NCBI GenBank assembly: GCA_902464375.1
Contig: CABQIM010000002.1
Span: 1 to 59,335 of the forward strand
Direction of reading: 5' to 3'
Source: an uncultured bacterium
GTDB lineage: Bacteria > Cyanobacteriota > Vampirovibrionia > Gastranaerophilales > Gastranaerophilaceae
Length of the DNA: 59,335 bases
Shown here: positions 36,858-45,439 of the stretch, one piece after another
Numbering within the stretch: position 1 is the stretch's first letter
Layout: each line of letters opens with the position of its first letter
The notes under the pieces: generated by a model
What the model was told of the DNA's origin: nothing
Seen by the model: only the letters and a program-made list of their open reading frames with translations
Databases searched by the model: none
Translations under genes and position numbers: made by a program

Positions 36858-37622
36858 TTAATTAATCACAATGATTTCCGGAAAACAGCAGAAGCGCAGG
36901 GAGAGAATGCTTGTCCCAAGTCCGCGTGAAACTATCATTGTGTTTTGTGTTTCCTTAAAAACATGTTTTTGTGCAAATTTTGTCCCAAATTTTGATGGTG
37001 CAATCAATGCTCCTACAAACGGCATTCTGACTTGCCCGCCATGAACGTGTCCGGCAAGTATTAAATCAACTTTTTTATCGAGGTCTGAATAAACATCCGG
37101 ATTGTGAGTCATAAGAATAGTTTTACCTGCACATCCTCGCAATGCTTTTTTAGAATCAGGCGAGCCTGTTTGTAAATCATCAACTCCGGCAATTGTAATA
37201 TCACCTATTCTTACATTTTCATTAACAAGAACAGTTATGCCATTATTTTTAAGTGTTCTTATGATTTTTTCTTTGTTGTACCAGCCATCATGATTGCCCA
37301 CAATACTGACTATCGGAGCTTTTATTCGTTTAAAAATCTTTACCTGTTCATCCATTGGCATAGTATTTTCGCCATTATGTCCCTTTACATAATCGCCACC
37401 AAACAATACTAAATCCGGATTCTGCTTATTGATTATATCAACAATTCTTTCCAGTCTTTTTTTATCATGTTTTGAAACATGAAAATCACTGGCAAAAACT
37501 ATTTTCTTACCATCTAAAGATTTAACCCCATATTGCCTTATAACAATTAAATTTGGCTCAATAAAAAATGCCCAAATAAATAGTAAAAAACATATTGTTA
37601 GAAAGATTTTAGTCATGCTCAT
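36858..37622 (-). CDS. Membrane-anchored calcineurin-like metallophosphoesterase
   Basis: 254 residues. An N-terminal hydrophobic helix (FLTICFLLFIWAFFI, about 6-21) is a membrane anchor. Dimetal motifs are complete: ASDFHVSK, FGGDYVKG, VGNHDGW, MTHNPD and AGHVHGGQVRMPF. The order and anchor resemble YkuE/YaeI-type enzymes, some of which cleave UDP-diacylglucosamine in lipid A synthesis (LpxG); the substrate here is not certain. It is divergent from ferritin and converges with tcdA. Confidence 0.88.
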   Translation of the reverse strand: MSMTKIFLTICFLLFIWAFFIEPNLIVIRQYGVKSLDGKKIVFASDFHVSKHDKKRLERIVDIINKQNPDLVLFGGDYVKGHNGENTMPMDEQVKIFKRIKAPIVSIVGNHDGWYNKEKIIRTLKNNGITVLVNENVRIGDITIAGVDDLQTGSPDSKKALRGCAGKTILMTHNPDVYSDLDKKVDLILAGHVHGGQVRMPFVGALIAPSKFGTKFAQKHVFKETQNTMIVSRGLGTSILSLRFCCFPEIIVIN

Positions 37623-37670
37623 ATTTTATCAAAATTATGCTAGAATTAAAACAGTTGGAGGGCTAAATAT

Positions 37671-38180
37671 ATGATTAACGAAAAATTACAAGAAGCATTT
37701 AATGATCAAATTAATAAAGAGCTTTATTCTGAGTATCTTTACCACGCTATGAAAATTTATTTTCAAGAACTTAACCTTCAAGGGTTTGTAAATTGGTTTG
37801 ATGTTCAAGTTCAAGAAGAAAGAGCGCATGCCGTTGGAATGATTAATTATCTTAATGACAGAGGCGGAAAAGTTGAACTTCGTGCAATTGATAAACCTGT
37901 GGTTGAAGGTACAACTCCATTAGAAGTATTTGAACATGTTTTGCGTCACGAAGAATATGTAACTTCAAGAATAAACGCATTAGCTGATGTAGCGGAAGAA
38001 GTTCGTGATAGAGCAGCAATGCACCTTCTTGATTGGTATATAAAAGAACAGGTTGAAGAAGAAGCAAACGTTGGCGGAGTTTTGGCAACATTGAGATTAA
38101 TCGGTGAAGACAAAAAAGCTTTGCTAATGCTAGACAAAGATCTTGCAACAAGAACATTCGTAGCTCCGGTTATCGGATAA
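37671..38180 (+). CDS. ftnA: Ferritin (bacterial non-haem type)
   Basis: 169 residues forming one four-helix bundle. Ferroxidase ligands are visible in INKELYSEYLYHAM (E17 region), VQEERAHAVGMINY (E50/H53 region) and EEEANVGGVL (E94/E127 region). FtnA stores iron as a 24-mer and lowers Fenton chemistry. TTGGAGG ribosome-binding site. It is flanked by a strong terminator. Confidence 0.93.
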   Translation: MINEKLQEAFNDQINKELYSEYLYHAMKIYFQELNLQGFVNWFDVQVQEERAHAVGMINYLNDRGGKVELRAIDKPVVEGTTPLEVFEHVLRHEEYVTSRINALADVAEEVRDRAAMHLLDWYIKEQVEEEANVGGVLATLRLIGEDKKALLMLDKDLATRTFVAPVIG

Positions 38181-38186
38181 ATAATT

Positions 38187-38218
38187 TTGGGTGCGCATAT
38201 TGGCGCACCCTACTTTTT
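38187..38218 (+). terminator. Rho-independent terminator after ferritin
   Basis: Arms gggtgcgc and gcgcaccc around ATATTG, followed by TACTTTTT. Confidence 0.9.
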
Positions 38219-38302
38219 AAAAACTCCTTTGTTATATTAATTATAACAAATATGCAATATTACTTCAACAAAACGTACCGAATTATGATTACTCAATTTT
38301 AC

Positions 38303-38343
38303 AATGAACTTAACGACCTAAAGACTTAATGACTTAACGACTT
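38303..38343 (+). repeat. Period-8 repeat block upstream of gyrB
   Basis: Units cttaacga, cctaaaga, cttaatga, cttaacga, cttat in register, preceded by aatgaa. The same block type lies at 33232-33268 and 53716-53761. Confidence 0.7.
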
Positions 38344-38378
38344 ATCCTTAATATTTGTGCCATTTTAAATGTTTGTGG

Positions 38379-38384
38379 TATAAT
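38379..38384 (+). promoter_or_regulatory. gyrB extended -10 promoter
   Basis: TGGTATAAT forms an extended -10. GAGGGGG serves as ribosome-binding site before the ATG at 38425. Confidence 0.6.
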
Positions 38385-38424
38385 TAATCTATAGAAAAAG
38401 ATTTTTATTTATTGAGGGGGATAA

Positions 38425-40860
38425 ATGGCACAAGGGTATGACGCTAGTAATATACGTGTATTAGAGGGTTTGGAAGCTGTTAGAATGCGTCCCGGCATGT
38501 ATATCGGTTCAACTTCACAAAGAGGTTTGCACCACTGTATTTATGAAATCGTTGATAACTCAATCGACGAATCTCTTGCAGGTTATTGTACAGAAATCCA
38601 CGTAACTGTCCACAAAGACAACAGCGTTACCGTAGAAGATAATGGTCGTGGTATCCCAGTTGATATAAAACCGGAAACAGGAAAATCCGCTCTTGAAATT
38701 GTACATACAGTACTTCACGCAGGTGGTAAATTCGGTGATGGCGGTTACAAAGTATCAGGCGGACTTCACGGCGTTGGTGCCTCTGTAGTTAACGCGCTTT
38801 CTGAAAAAATGGTTGTAGAAGTTTCTCGTGACGGTTTTGTATGGCGTCAACAATACCTTAGAGGAGAACCTACAGGGCCTGTTGAAAAAACTGTTCCTAC
38901 AACAAAAACAGGTACTAAATCAACTTTTTGGCTTGACCCAGAAATCTTTACAGAAACAACTGAAATCGACGTAGATGTTATCGCTACTCGTTTTAGAGAA
39001 ATGGCTTTCTTGAATAAAGGGCTTAAAATTATTCTTCACGATGAAAAAGACACAGGAAAAGACGAAACTTACCACTATGAAGGCGGTATTGGAAGTTACG
39101 TAGCATTCCTTAACCACAACAGAACCGTAATGTTTGACGAACCTATTTACATGGAAAAAATCGTCGACAAAATCAAGGTTGAGGTTGCAATGCAATACAC
39201 TGATTCTTATAACGAATCTATCTTATCGTTTGCCAACAACATCAACACTCACCAAGGTGGTACTCACTTAACAGGTTTCCGTAACGCAATCACTCGTGTG
39301 TTGAATGATTACGCAAGAACTAACAAAATCCTTAAAGATTCAGAACAAAATCTTTCGGGTGATGATGTTAGAGAAGGTTTGACAGCAATTGTTTCCGTAA
39401 AAATCGAAAATCCGGAATTCGAAGGTCAGACAAAAGAAAAATTAGGTAACTCTGAAGTAATGCCTGCAGTTCAGGATGTTGTTAAAGAAAAATTGCAAGA
39501 ATGGTTAGAATTTAATCCGAAACTTGCCAGAACAATTATTGAAAAAACACTTCAAGCACAAAGAGCACGTGAAGCAGCACGAAAAGCAAGAGAGTTAACT
39601 AGAAGAAAATCAGTTTTAGAAAATTCAACATTACCGGGAAAACTTGCCGATTGTTCAAACAGAGAGCCGGAAAAATGTGAAATCTACATCGTTGAGGGTG
39701 ATTCAGCCGGTGGTTCTGCTAAACAAGGCAGAAACAGAATGTTCCAAGCAATTTTGCCACTAAGAGGTAAAATTCTTAACGTTGAAAAAGCAAGACTTGA
39801 TAAAATCTATGCTAACAACGAAATTCAATCAATGGTTCAAGCATTCGGTATTACAATTAGTAAAAATGAAGAAGAATTCAACTTAGAAAAATTGCGTTAT
39901 CACAAAATTATCATCATGACCGATGCTGATGTTGACGGTGCGCACATTAGAACACTACTTTTAACATTCTTCTTCCGTTATGCAAAACCGCTTATTGAAA
40001 ACGGTTATGTATATATCGCTCAACCACCGCTATTCAAAGTTACTCAAGGTAAAACTTCTGAATACTTATACGATGAGCACGCATTAGACAAAATGTTGAA
40101 AGAACGTGGTATCAAGTCTTTAAGCTTGTCAGACAAAACAAAATCAAAGGTTAAGACCGGAGATGAATTATTGACACTGTTGTCTAATATGTCAACATTC
40201 TACAAGTCTTATAATAATCCGATTTTGAATATTATTCCGTCAGTTGTACTAAGAGGACTTATTCGTTCGGAAGTCCAACCGGAAGATTTTTCTGATCAAG
40301 AAAAAATGAACAAGGTTATTGAATACCTTTCTCATTACCTAAAAGACCACGCAGAAAACTACAATGTTGCAGAAGCTAAGAATTACGCAGTTTCTTTAAA
40401 ATACAATCCGGAAAATGCGAAGTACTCAATTCAACTTGATTTATTTGAAAATGAACACGAATTCATCACTTCTAACATCATCAAGAGTAATGAATTCAAG
40501 AGATTGAAGAATTCTTATCCGCTAATCCGTGATTTCTTGATTGAAGAAGAAGATACACTTATTCTTGAAACAGAAAGTGGCGAAACCGAAATCAAATCTT
40601 TCGAACAGCTTCAAAAAATCGTTGATGACAGAGGTCAAAAAGGCTTAACAATCCAAAGATTTAAAGGTCTTGGTGAAATGATGCCGCAACAACTTTGGGA
40701 AACAACTATGGACCCTGAAACAAGAACATTGCTGAAGGTTAACATCGAAGATGCTATGATGTGTGACCAATTGTTCGATATCTTGATGGGTGACAAAGTT
40801 GAACCTCGTCGTGATTTCATCGAATCAAATGCTGTATATGCTACTAACATCGACACCTAG
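38425..40860 (+). CDS. gyrB: DNA gyrase subunit B
   Basis: 811 residues, the long form with a C-terminal insertion as in Gram-negative enzymes. The GHKL ATPase part has EIVDNSIDE, DNGRGIPVDI and SGGLHGVGASVVNALS (about 40-130). The TOPRIM part has EGDSAGGSAKQGRN (near 425) and the metal triad in MTDADVDGAHIRTL (near 500). The GyrA-binding end reads QRFKGLGEMMPQQLWETTMDP. The insertion (about 545-720) lies between the TOPRIM DxD and this end. gyrA is not in the window. The composite repeat begins directly after the TAG stop. Confidence 0.97.
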   Translation: MAQGYDASNIRVLEGLEAVRMRPGMYIGSTSQRGLHHCIYEIVDNSIDESLAGYCTEIHVTVHKDNSVTVEDNGRGIPVDIKPETGKSALEIVHTVLHAGGKFGDGGYKVSGGLHGVGASVVNALSEKMVVEVSRDGFVWRQQYLRGEPTGPVEKTVPTTKTGTKSTFWLDPEIFTETTEIDVDVIATRFREMAFLNKGLKIILHDEKDTGKDETYHYEGGIGSYVAFLNHNRTVMFDEPIYMEKIVDKIKVEVAMQYTDSYNESILSFANNINTHQGGTHLTGFRNAITRVLNDYARTNKILKDSEQNLSGDDVREGLTAIVSVKIENPEFEGQTKEKLGNSEVMPAVQDVVKEKLQEWLEFNPKLARTIIEKTLQAQRAREAARKARELTRRKSVLENSTLPGKLADCSNREPEKCEIYIVEGDSAGGSAKQGRNRMFQAILPLRGKILNVEKARLDKIYANNEIQSMVQAFGITISKNEEEFNLEKLRYHKIIIMTDADVDGAHIRTLLLTFFFRYAKPLIENGYVYIAQPPLFKVTQGKTSEYLYDEHALDKMLKERGIKSLSLSDKTKSKVKTGDELLTLLSNMSTFYKSYNNPILNIIPSVVLRGLIRSEVQPEDFSDQEKMNKVIEYLSHYLKDHAENYNVAEAKNYAVSLKYNPENAKYSIQLDLFENEHEFITSNIIKSNEFKRLKNSYPLIRDFLIEEEDTLILETESGETEIKSFEQLQKIVDDRGQKGLTIQRFKGLGEMMPQQLWETTMDPETRTLLKVNIEDAMMCDQLFDILMGDKVEPRRDFIESNAVYATNIDT

Positions 40861-41246
40861 GTGCTACGCACGTAGACACAACTGTCGGCTACTTGGTAAA
40901 AACTACTGGATTATTTAAACACTACCAGCTCCGCCTCAATGGTAGGACTACGAGTTATATGAACAATCAAGAAAGTAACCAAAAAGACTTTTCGCACAAC
41001 TGTCGGCTGCTTGATAAAAACTACTAGACTATTTAATCATTACCAGCTCCGCCTCAATAGTAGGACTACGAGTTATACGAACAATCAAGAAAGTAACCAA
41101 AAAGACTTTTCACACAACTGTCGGCTACTTGGTGAAAACTACAAGATTATTTTATTAACTACCAGCTCCGCCTCAATGGTAGGACTACGAGTTATACGAA
41201 CAATCAAGAAAGTAACCAAAAAGACTTTTCGCACAACTGTCGGCTT
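40861..41246 (+). repeat. 118-bp tandem array after gyrB
   Basis: The head module starts gtgctacgcacgtagac. It is followed by three copies of a 118-119 base unit beginning at 40877, 40995 and 41113, and a truncated fourth at 41232 (cacaactgtcggct). Each unit contains ccagctccgcctcaatggta and aacaatcaagaaagtaacca. The copies differ at a few positions each. No credible gene lies in it. Confidence 0.93.
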
Positions 41247-41303
41247 TCTTAAGTTGAAAGTGGCAAATTGAAAGTTGAAAGTTGTTTTATCTAAAAACTA
41301 TAA

Positions 41304-41336
41304 AGGTGCGCAATGTTTGCGCACCTCATTTTTTTG
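41304..41336 (+). terminator. Rho-independent terminator after the tandem array
   Basis: Perfect arms aggtgcgcaa and ttgcgcacct around TGT, then CATTTTTTT. If gyrB transcripts read through the array they would stop here, giving a long repeat-containing 3' end. Confidence 0.88.
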
Positions 41337-41394
41337 AAAAAGGAGTAAATGAGTTTTTTTGAATCTTGCACAAATAATCGTAAGCTTTACGGAT

Positions 41395-41553
41395 TTATTG
41401 TGCGTACGCTTCTTCTTTAAAGAAGTCTACTACTGTGCCCATTACATTATCAAAGAATAAGTCCAGTTCTTGTGATAAAATAATTTCTTTGTTTTCTAAC
41501 ATTTCGTTTTCCACCTTGTTAAATCTTGATAACATTTCATTTTCGATACGCAT
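41395..41553 (-). CDS. Small acidic protein of 52 residues
   Basis: ATG at 41551-41553, stop at 41395-41397. It begins MRIENEMLSRFNKVENEMLE and continues as an amphipathic acidic helix (LSQELDLFFDNVMGTVVDFF), ending EEAYAQ. AGGAAAGGA lies 8-9 bases before the ATG. Codon use is ordinary for the genome and no other frame is open. It sits alone in a repeat-rich gap between gyrB and dnaN. No known domain. Confidence 0.58.
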   Translation of the reverse strand: MRIENEMLSRFNKVENEMLENKEIILSQELDLFFDNVMGTVVDFFKEEAYAQ

Positions 41554-41732
41554 ATACTTTTAAATCCTTTCCTGAATTATTCTCGGTTTTGCTTACATGT
41601 TCTATATCGGCATTTTTTTGAAAAACTTTAGAGTTTTTATGTGTTTTGTTACAATAATTTACATTTGTAACCTCAAACTCTTTGTTAGTTTGGTTTTAAT
41701 GTTTGGAAATGGAAAGTCAAGGATTGGAATCT

Positions 41733-41777
41733 CTTTGATTCTGGATTGCCACGAAAATCACAAAGTTTCTTGCAATG
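41733..41777 (-). repeat. Palindromic repeat of the murD/pabBC family
   Basis: ctggattgccacgaaaatca ... ttgcaatggcg is the reverse complement of the 49813-49851 copy with a variant loop. Confidence 0.6.
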
Positions 41778-41796
41778 GCGTGGCACTATTGTAAGC

Positions 41797-42213
41797 TTCC
41801 ACCTCACCCTTCCCTCTCTGTCACTAACGTGACATCTCTCCCGCTCAATGGATGTTGCGGGCGAGAATTAAGTTTTAGAAAAATCTATACCTCCCCCTAT
41901 AAAGTGAGGAAATGCGCCAATAACTATTAATAAGCCCCCTCCCTAGCCCTCCCCCGAGGAGAGGGGACGCGCCATACTTGAATAAATTCCTACACATCTT
42001 CGCATCTATGCCTCTAATCATCTTTTTGTAGTCCCATTTCGAGGCGGAGTTTGTGATTGTTAAACAATCTTGTAATTTCTACCAAGAAGCCGACCCAATG
42101 CCTACGTACGTAGTACTTGTAGTTACTCTTTGAGGCGGAATTTGTCGTTTTAAAAACATTTTGTAGTTTGCACCAAGAAGCCGATAGTTGTGTTTACGTG
42201 CGTAGCACACTTG
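41797..42213 (-). repeat. Inverted composite repeat: tails plus two heads
   Basis: Read on the minus strand: head gtgctacgcacgtaaacaca, a second head gtactacgtacgtaggcatt near 42117, each continuing through tcggcttctt to ctccgcctc-type sequence; then tails with cccctcccc/ctcccccgag inverted repeats and the block gagcgggagagatgtcacgt shared with 6710-6740. It faces the gyrB-side array, so gyrB and dnaN are separated by oppositely oriented copies. Confidence 0.85.
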
Positions 42214-42275
42214 TAATTAGATTTAATTTGTATTAAAATTACCTTGTAAAATTAGTATTTTAAGGGGTATATCGA

Positions 42276-43397
42276 ATGAAATTTGTTGCAAATAAAGACG
42301 ACCTATTGAATGGTATAAAGATAGTAGAAAGAGCTACGGTTGTTAAAGGTTTGCAGCCGGTTTTAGCCAATGTTTTGATTGAAACAGTTGGAACAAACCA
42401 GATAAAATTAACAGCAACAGATTTTGACTTATCGATTATTACGTTAATTGATGCAAGTGTTGAAACTGAGGGTAAATTTACACTACCGGCTAAAAAGTTA
42501 GGTGAAATTTTATCAAGATTAAGTGATGAATTGATTAACCTTGAACTAAACGGTTCAACTGCAACAATTACTTGTAGAAACTCTAAGTTTGATATTATTG
42601 GTATTTCAGCGAATGAATTTCCGCAAGTTGAAGAAAATATAGCCGAAGAAGACTGTATGGAAATTGAAACACGACCTTTTACAAAAGCTATAAGAGAGGT
42701 TGTTTCTGCTGCTGCGGGTTATGAAACAAACAACTTACTATCCGGCGTTGTTTGCGAAGTTAACAAAAATGTATTAGAAATGGCTGCTACAGATGGTAAT
42801 AGACTTGCCAGAGTTAGAGAAGTTGTTAAAAACAGCTCTACAGATGAAGAAAAACCTTTTGAAATGTTAATTTCATCAAAAGTTTTATCAGAATTATCAA
42901 AGATTTCACTTCTTGCAGAATCAGATACCATCAAGATTTGCAAAGAAATGAAAAAAATTGTTATTACAATAGATAAGACAAAGATTGTTACACGCCTTAT
43001 GCAGGGTCAATTCCCTAAATATAATCAATTAATTCCGCAAACTTTTCCTAAAGAAGCTACTGTTGATAAAGGAAGTCTTATTGCTGCACTAGAAAGAGTT
43101 GCGGTTATGGTTAACGAAAAGAACAGTATTGTTAAATTTGAGTTTGCAGATAATACGCTAAAATTATCAGGTGATTCTCCTGATGCAGGTAATTCTGAAG
43201 ACGAAGTTGATGTTAAGTATATGAGCGAACCTCTTGCTATTGCATTTAACTACAAATTTATTCTTGAATTCTTGAAAATTGTTGAATCAGAAGAAATTAG
43301 TATTAAATTAAACTCACCACTTTCTGCAACAGTATTTGCACCTGTGTCTGACGAAGATTATTTGTACCTAGTTATGCCGGTGCAACTTAGAAGTTAA
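42276..43397 (+). CDS. dnaN: DNA polymerase III sliding clamp (beta subunit)
   Basis: 373 residues, normal length. Three clamp domains; it opens MKFVANKDDLLNGIKIVERA and has ANVLIETVGTNQIKLTATDFD, TDGNRLARV and the C-terminal YLYLVMPVQLRS that forms the partner-binding pocket. Dimeric rings hold Pol III and many repair proteins on DNA. AAGGGG ribosome-binding site. I looked for DnaA boxes in the flanking gap and saw none, so this need not be the origin. It is followed 46 bases later by leuD. Confidence 0.97.
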   Translation: MKFVANKDDLLNGIKIVERATVVKGLQPVLANVLIETVGTNQIKLTATDFDLSIITLIDASVETEGKFTLPAKKLGEILSRLSDELINLELNGSTATITCRNSKFDIIGISANEFPQVEENIAEEDCMEIETRPFTKAIREVVSAAAGYETNNLLSGVVCEVNKNVLEMAATDGNRLARVREVVKNSSTDEEKPFEMLISSKVLSELSKISLLAESDTIKICKEMKKIVITIDKTKIVTRLMQGQFPKYNQLIPQTFPKEATVDKGSLIAALERVAVMVNEKNSIVKFEFADNTLKLSGDSPDAGNSEDEVDVKYMSEPLAIAFNYKFILEFLKIVESEEISIKLNSPLSATVFAPVSDEDYLYLVMPVQLRS

Positions 43398-43443
43398 GAT
43401 GCTTAGAGGCGTAGAAGTTTAGAGTATTAATGAGGAGATTTAT

Positions 43444-43938
43444 ATGCAGGGTAAAGCTTTTAAATTCGGAGATAATATATCTACAGACCATATCGCTCCA
43501 GGGCGCTTATTCCATTTGCGTTCTGATTTACAAGAATTTTCAAAACATGTTCTTGAAGATGCAGATGAAAATTTTGCAAAAAACATGAAAAAAGGTGACT
43601 TCGTAGTTGCCGGAAATAACTTTGGACTTGGCTCTTCTAGAGAACATGCACCTCAAATTATCAAGATTGCAGGTGTTGGTGCTGTTATTGCAAAATCTTT
43701 CGCTAGAATTTTTTACAGAAATGCAATCAACATCGGGCTTTTAGCAATCGAATGTGATACTGATGGTATTGATGCCGGTGATGAATTAGATTTAGATATA
43801 AAAGCAGGAACGTTGAAAAACCTTACAAAAGGTACAACAACTATGATTGAGCCACTTCCTGATGTTATGATTAAGCTTCTTGAAGACGGTGGATTAATTG
43901 AACATATCAAGAAGAATGGCGACTTAGTTTTGGGTTAA
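43444..43938 (+). CDS. leuD: 3-isopropylmalate dehydratase small subunit
   Basis: 164 residues, the short LeuD/HacB type of anaerobes and archaea. Signatures: KFGDNISTDHIAPGR near the N-terminus and AGNNFGLGSSREHAPQIIK in the swivel domain. With LeuC it isomerises 2- to 3-isopropylmalate in leucine synthesis; homocitrate-type substrates are possible for this short family. leuC is not in the window. GAGGAG ribosome-binding site. It lies between dnaN and the murD cluster, an unusual place for a leucine gene. Confidence 0.92.
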   Translation: MQGKAFKFGDNISTDHIAPGRLFHLRSDLQEFSKHVLEDADENFAKNMKKGDFVVAGNNFGLGSSREHAPQIIKIAGVGAVIAKSFARIFYRNAINIGLLAIECDTDGIDAGDELDLDIKAGTLKNLTKGTTTMIEPLPDVMIKLLEDGGLIEHIKKNGDLVLG

Positions 43939-43965
43939 TAACACATTCACTCTTCTAATCAGTAG

Positions 43966-43982
43966 GTCAGGCACTGCCTGAC
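43966..43982. repeat. Short palindrome GTCAGGCACTGCCTGAC
   Basis: Same dyad as at 34721, one base different in the loop. It is followed by cttgtgggagagaattgggg, as at the left edge of the window. Confidence 0.6.
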
Positions 43983-44029
43983 AAAAACTTGTGGGAGAGA
44001 ATTGGGGTTATATATAAGGATAAATAAGA

Positions 44030-45439
44030 ATGAGTGAAAAAGTTTTAATAATGGGCTTGTCTAAAAGCGGTGTCGCAGCAGCAAGATTTTTGAATAAAAA
44101 AGGATTTGATGTTTATATCACTGAATCAAAAGGTTTGGCTGATATAAGAGAAGAATTCAAGCCACAAGTTCAAGAGCTAAAAGACTTGGGCATAAAAATA
44201 GAATGCGGATATCATAGTGACGAATTCTTGTCAGGCGCTTCTTTTGCAGTAACCAGCCCCGGAATTCCTCCAAAGTCAGAAATATTTAGACGTTTAAACA
44301 AAAAAGGAATAAAAATTATTTCTGAAATTGAGCTTGCTTATTTGAACACCAAAACACCATTTATTGCAATAACAGGCACAAATGGTAAAACAACTACGAC
44401 GGCTCTTGTTTCACATATTTTAAGCAAAGATTTTTCTGCTCCAGTTTGTGGTAATATTGGTGTTCCTCCAACCTCTTTGATTGAAGAAGAACATGACTTT
44501 TTGGTATGCGAAATAAGTTCATACCAAGCTCAAATGACTGAAAAATTTAAAGCAAAAATCGCTTGCTGGACTAATTTTACACCTGACCATATTGATTGGC
44601 ATGGTGGCTTGGAAAATTATTTTGCAGCTAAGGCAAAAATATTCTTACCGCCACAAGAGCCTGAATATGCAATTTTAAACGCTAAAGATGCTAAATTGAA
44701 AGAATTTGCTTCTAAATGTAAAAATGTAATATTTTTCGACAATGATGCTAATATTGATAATGCCGTCATTGCGAGGAACGTTAGTGACGAAGCAATCCAG
44801 AAACAGGATATGGATTGCCACGAACGCAATGACGTACAGTCAGGCGCTTATATTAAGGATGGTGCAATTTTTTATAACGACGAAGCTATTATAACTCTTG
44901 CAGATTGTCCGCTTGTTGGTCATCATAATTACCAAAACATTATGTGTGGTATTATTATAGCCAAACTTGTCGGCATGAAAAATGAGGATATTAGAGAACA
45001 AATTATGAGTTTTAAAGCTCCTGAACACAGACTAGAAAAAGTTCGTGTAATGGATGGCATCGCGTTCTTTAATGATTCCAAGGCAACAAATCCGGAGGCT
45101 TCTATCGTTGCAATAGATTCTTTCAACAATCAAGATGTGGCTTTAATTCTTGGCGGAAGGGATAAAAATACTGATTTAACTGAAATGTGCCACTCTATTA
45201 ATAAGCATATAAAGACAGTTTTTTTGATTGGTGAAGCGACAGAAAGATTTGAAGAAAATCTGAAAAAAAATGGTTTTAGTAATATAATAAAAGAACGCAC
45301 GATGGAAGACGCAATTGATAAAGCAATTAGCTTAAAACCTGATGTAGTGTTGCTTTCACCGGCTTGCGCAAGTTTTGACATGTTCAACAGTTACGAGCAC
45401 AGAGGAGAAGTTTTTAAACAGTATGTCTTATCAAAATAG
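44030..45439 (+). CDS. murD: UDP-N-acetylmuramoylalanine-D-glutamate ligase
   Basis: 469 residues. The UMA-binding start MGLSKSGVAAARFLNKKG, ATP loop ITGTNGKTTTTALVSHIL (about 117-134), NFTPDHIDWHGG and the C-terminal LSPACASFDMFNSYEHRGEVF are intact. It adds D-Glu to UDP-MurNAc-Ala in the cytoplasm. Residues about 246-268 (VIARNVSDEAIQKQDMDCHE and onward) are encoded by a 69-base palindromic element inserted in frame into the central domain. The gene overlaps ftsW by 17 bases, and murG follows, so it opens a peptidoglycan operon. Confidence 0.95.
   Translation: MSEKVLIMGLSKSGVAAARFLNKKGFDVYITESKGLADIREEFKPQVQELKDLGIKIECGYHSDEFLSGASFAVTSPGIPPKSEIFRRLNKKGIKIISEIELAYLNTKTPFIAITGTNGKTTTTALVSHILSKDFSAPVCGNIGVPPTSLIEEEHDFLVCEISSYQAQMTEKFKAKIACWTNFTPDHIDWHGGLENYFAAKAKIFLPPQEPEYAILNAKDAKLKEFASKCKNVIFFDNDANIDNAVIARNVSDEAIQKQDMDCHERNDVQSGAYIKDGAIFYNDEAIITLADCPLVGHHNYQNIMCGIIIAKLVGMKNEDIREQIMSFKAPEHRLEKVRVMDGIAFFNDSKATNPEASIVAIDSFNNQDVALILGGRDKNTDLTEMCHSINKHIKTVFLIGEATERFEENLKKNGFSNIIKERTMEDAIDKAISLKPDVVLLSPACASFDMFNSYEHRGEVFKQYVLSK
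44765..44833 (+). repeat. In-frame palindromic element within murD
   Basis: 69 bases, exactly 23 codons. Outer arms gtcattgcg (44765-44773) and cgcaatgac (44825-44833); inner arms gcaatcca and tggattgc. It matches the widespread type of palindromic repeat that in other bacteria occurs between genes and, in Rickettsia, within genes. Shorter relatives are at 29916, 41733 and 49813. Confidence 0.85.

Noticed and set aside
40861..41246. Possible CRISPR array
   Set aside because: Units are 118-119 bases and contiguous, with no short repeats separated by unique spacers, and no cas genes are present.
41011..41271. 86-residue plus-strand frame
   Set aside because: It is a read-through of the 118-base tandem repeat; its own repeated peptide (NNQESNQKDF-type) only reflects the DNA repeat.
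41597..41794. 65-residue hydrophobic plus-strand frame
   Set aside because: No ribosome-binding site, and its end is encoded by a palindromic repeat.
40861..42275. Possible replication origin between gyrB and dnaN
   Set aside because: I found no TTATCCACA-type DnaA boxes or AT-rich unwinding cluster; the gap is repeats plus one small gene. dnaA is absent from the window.
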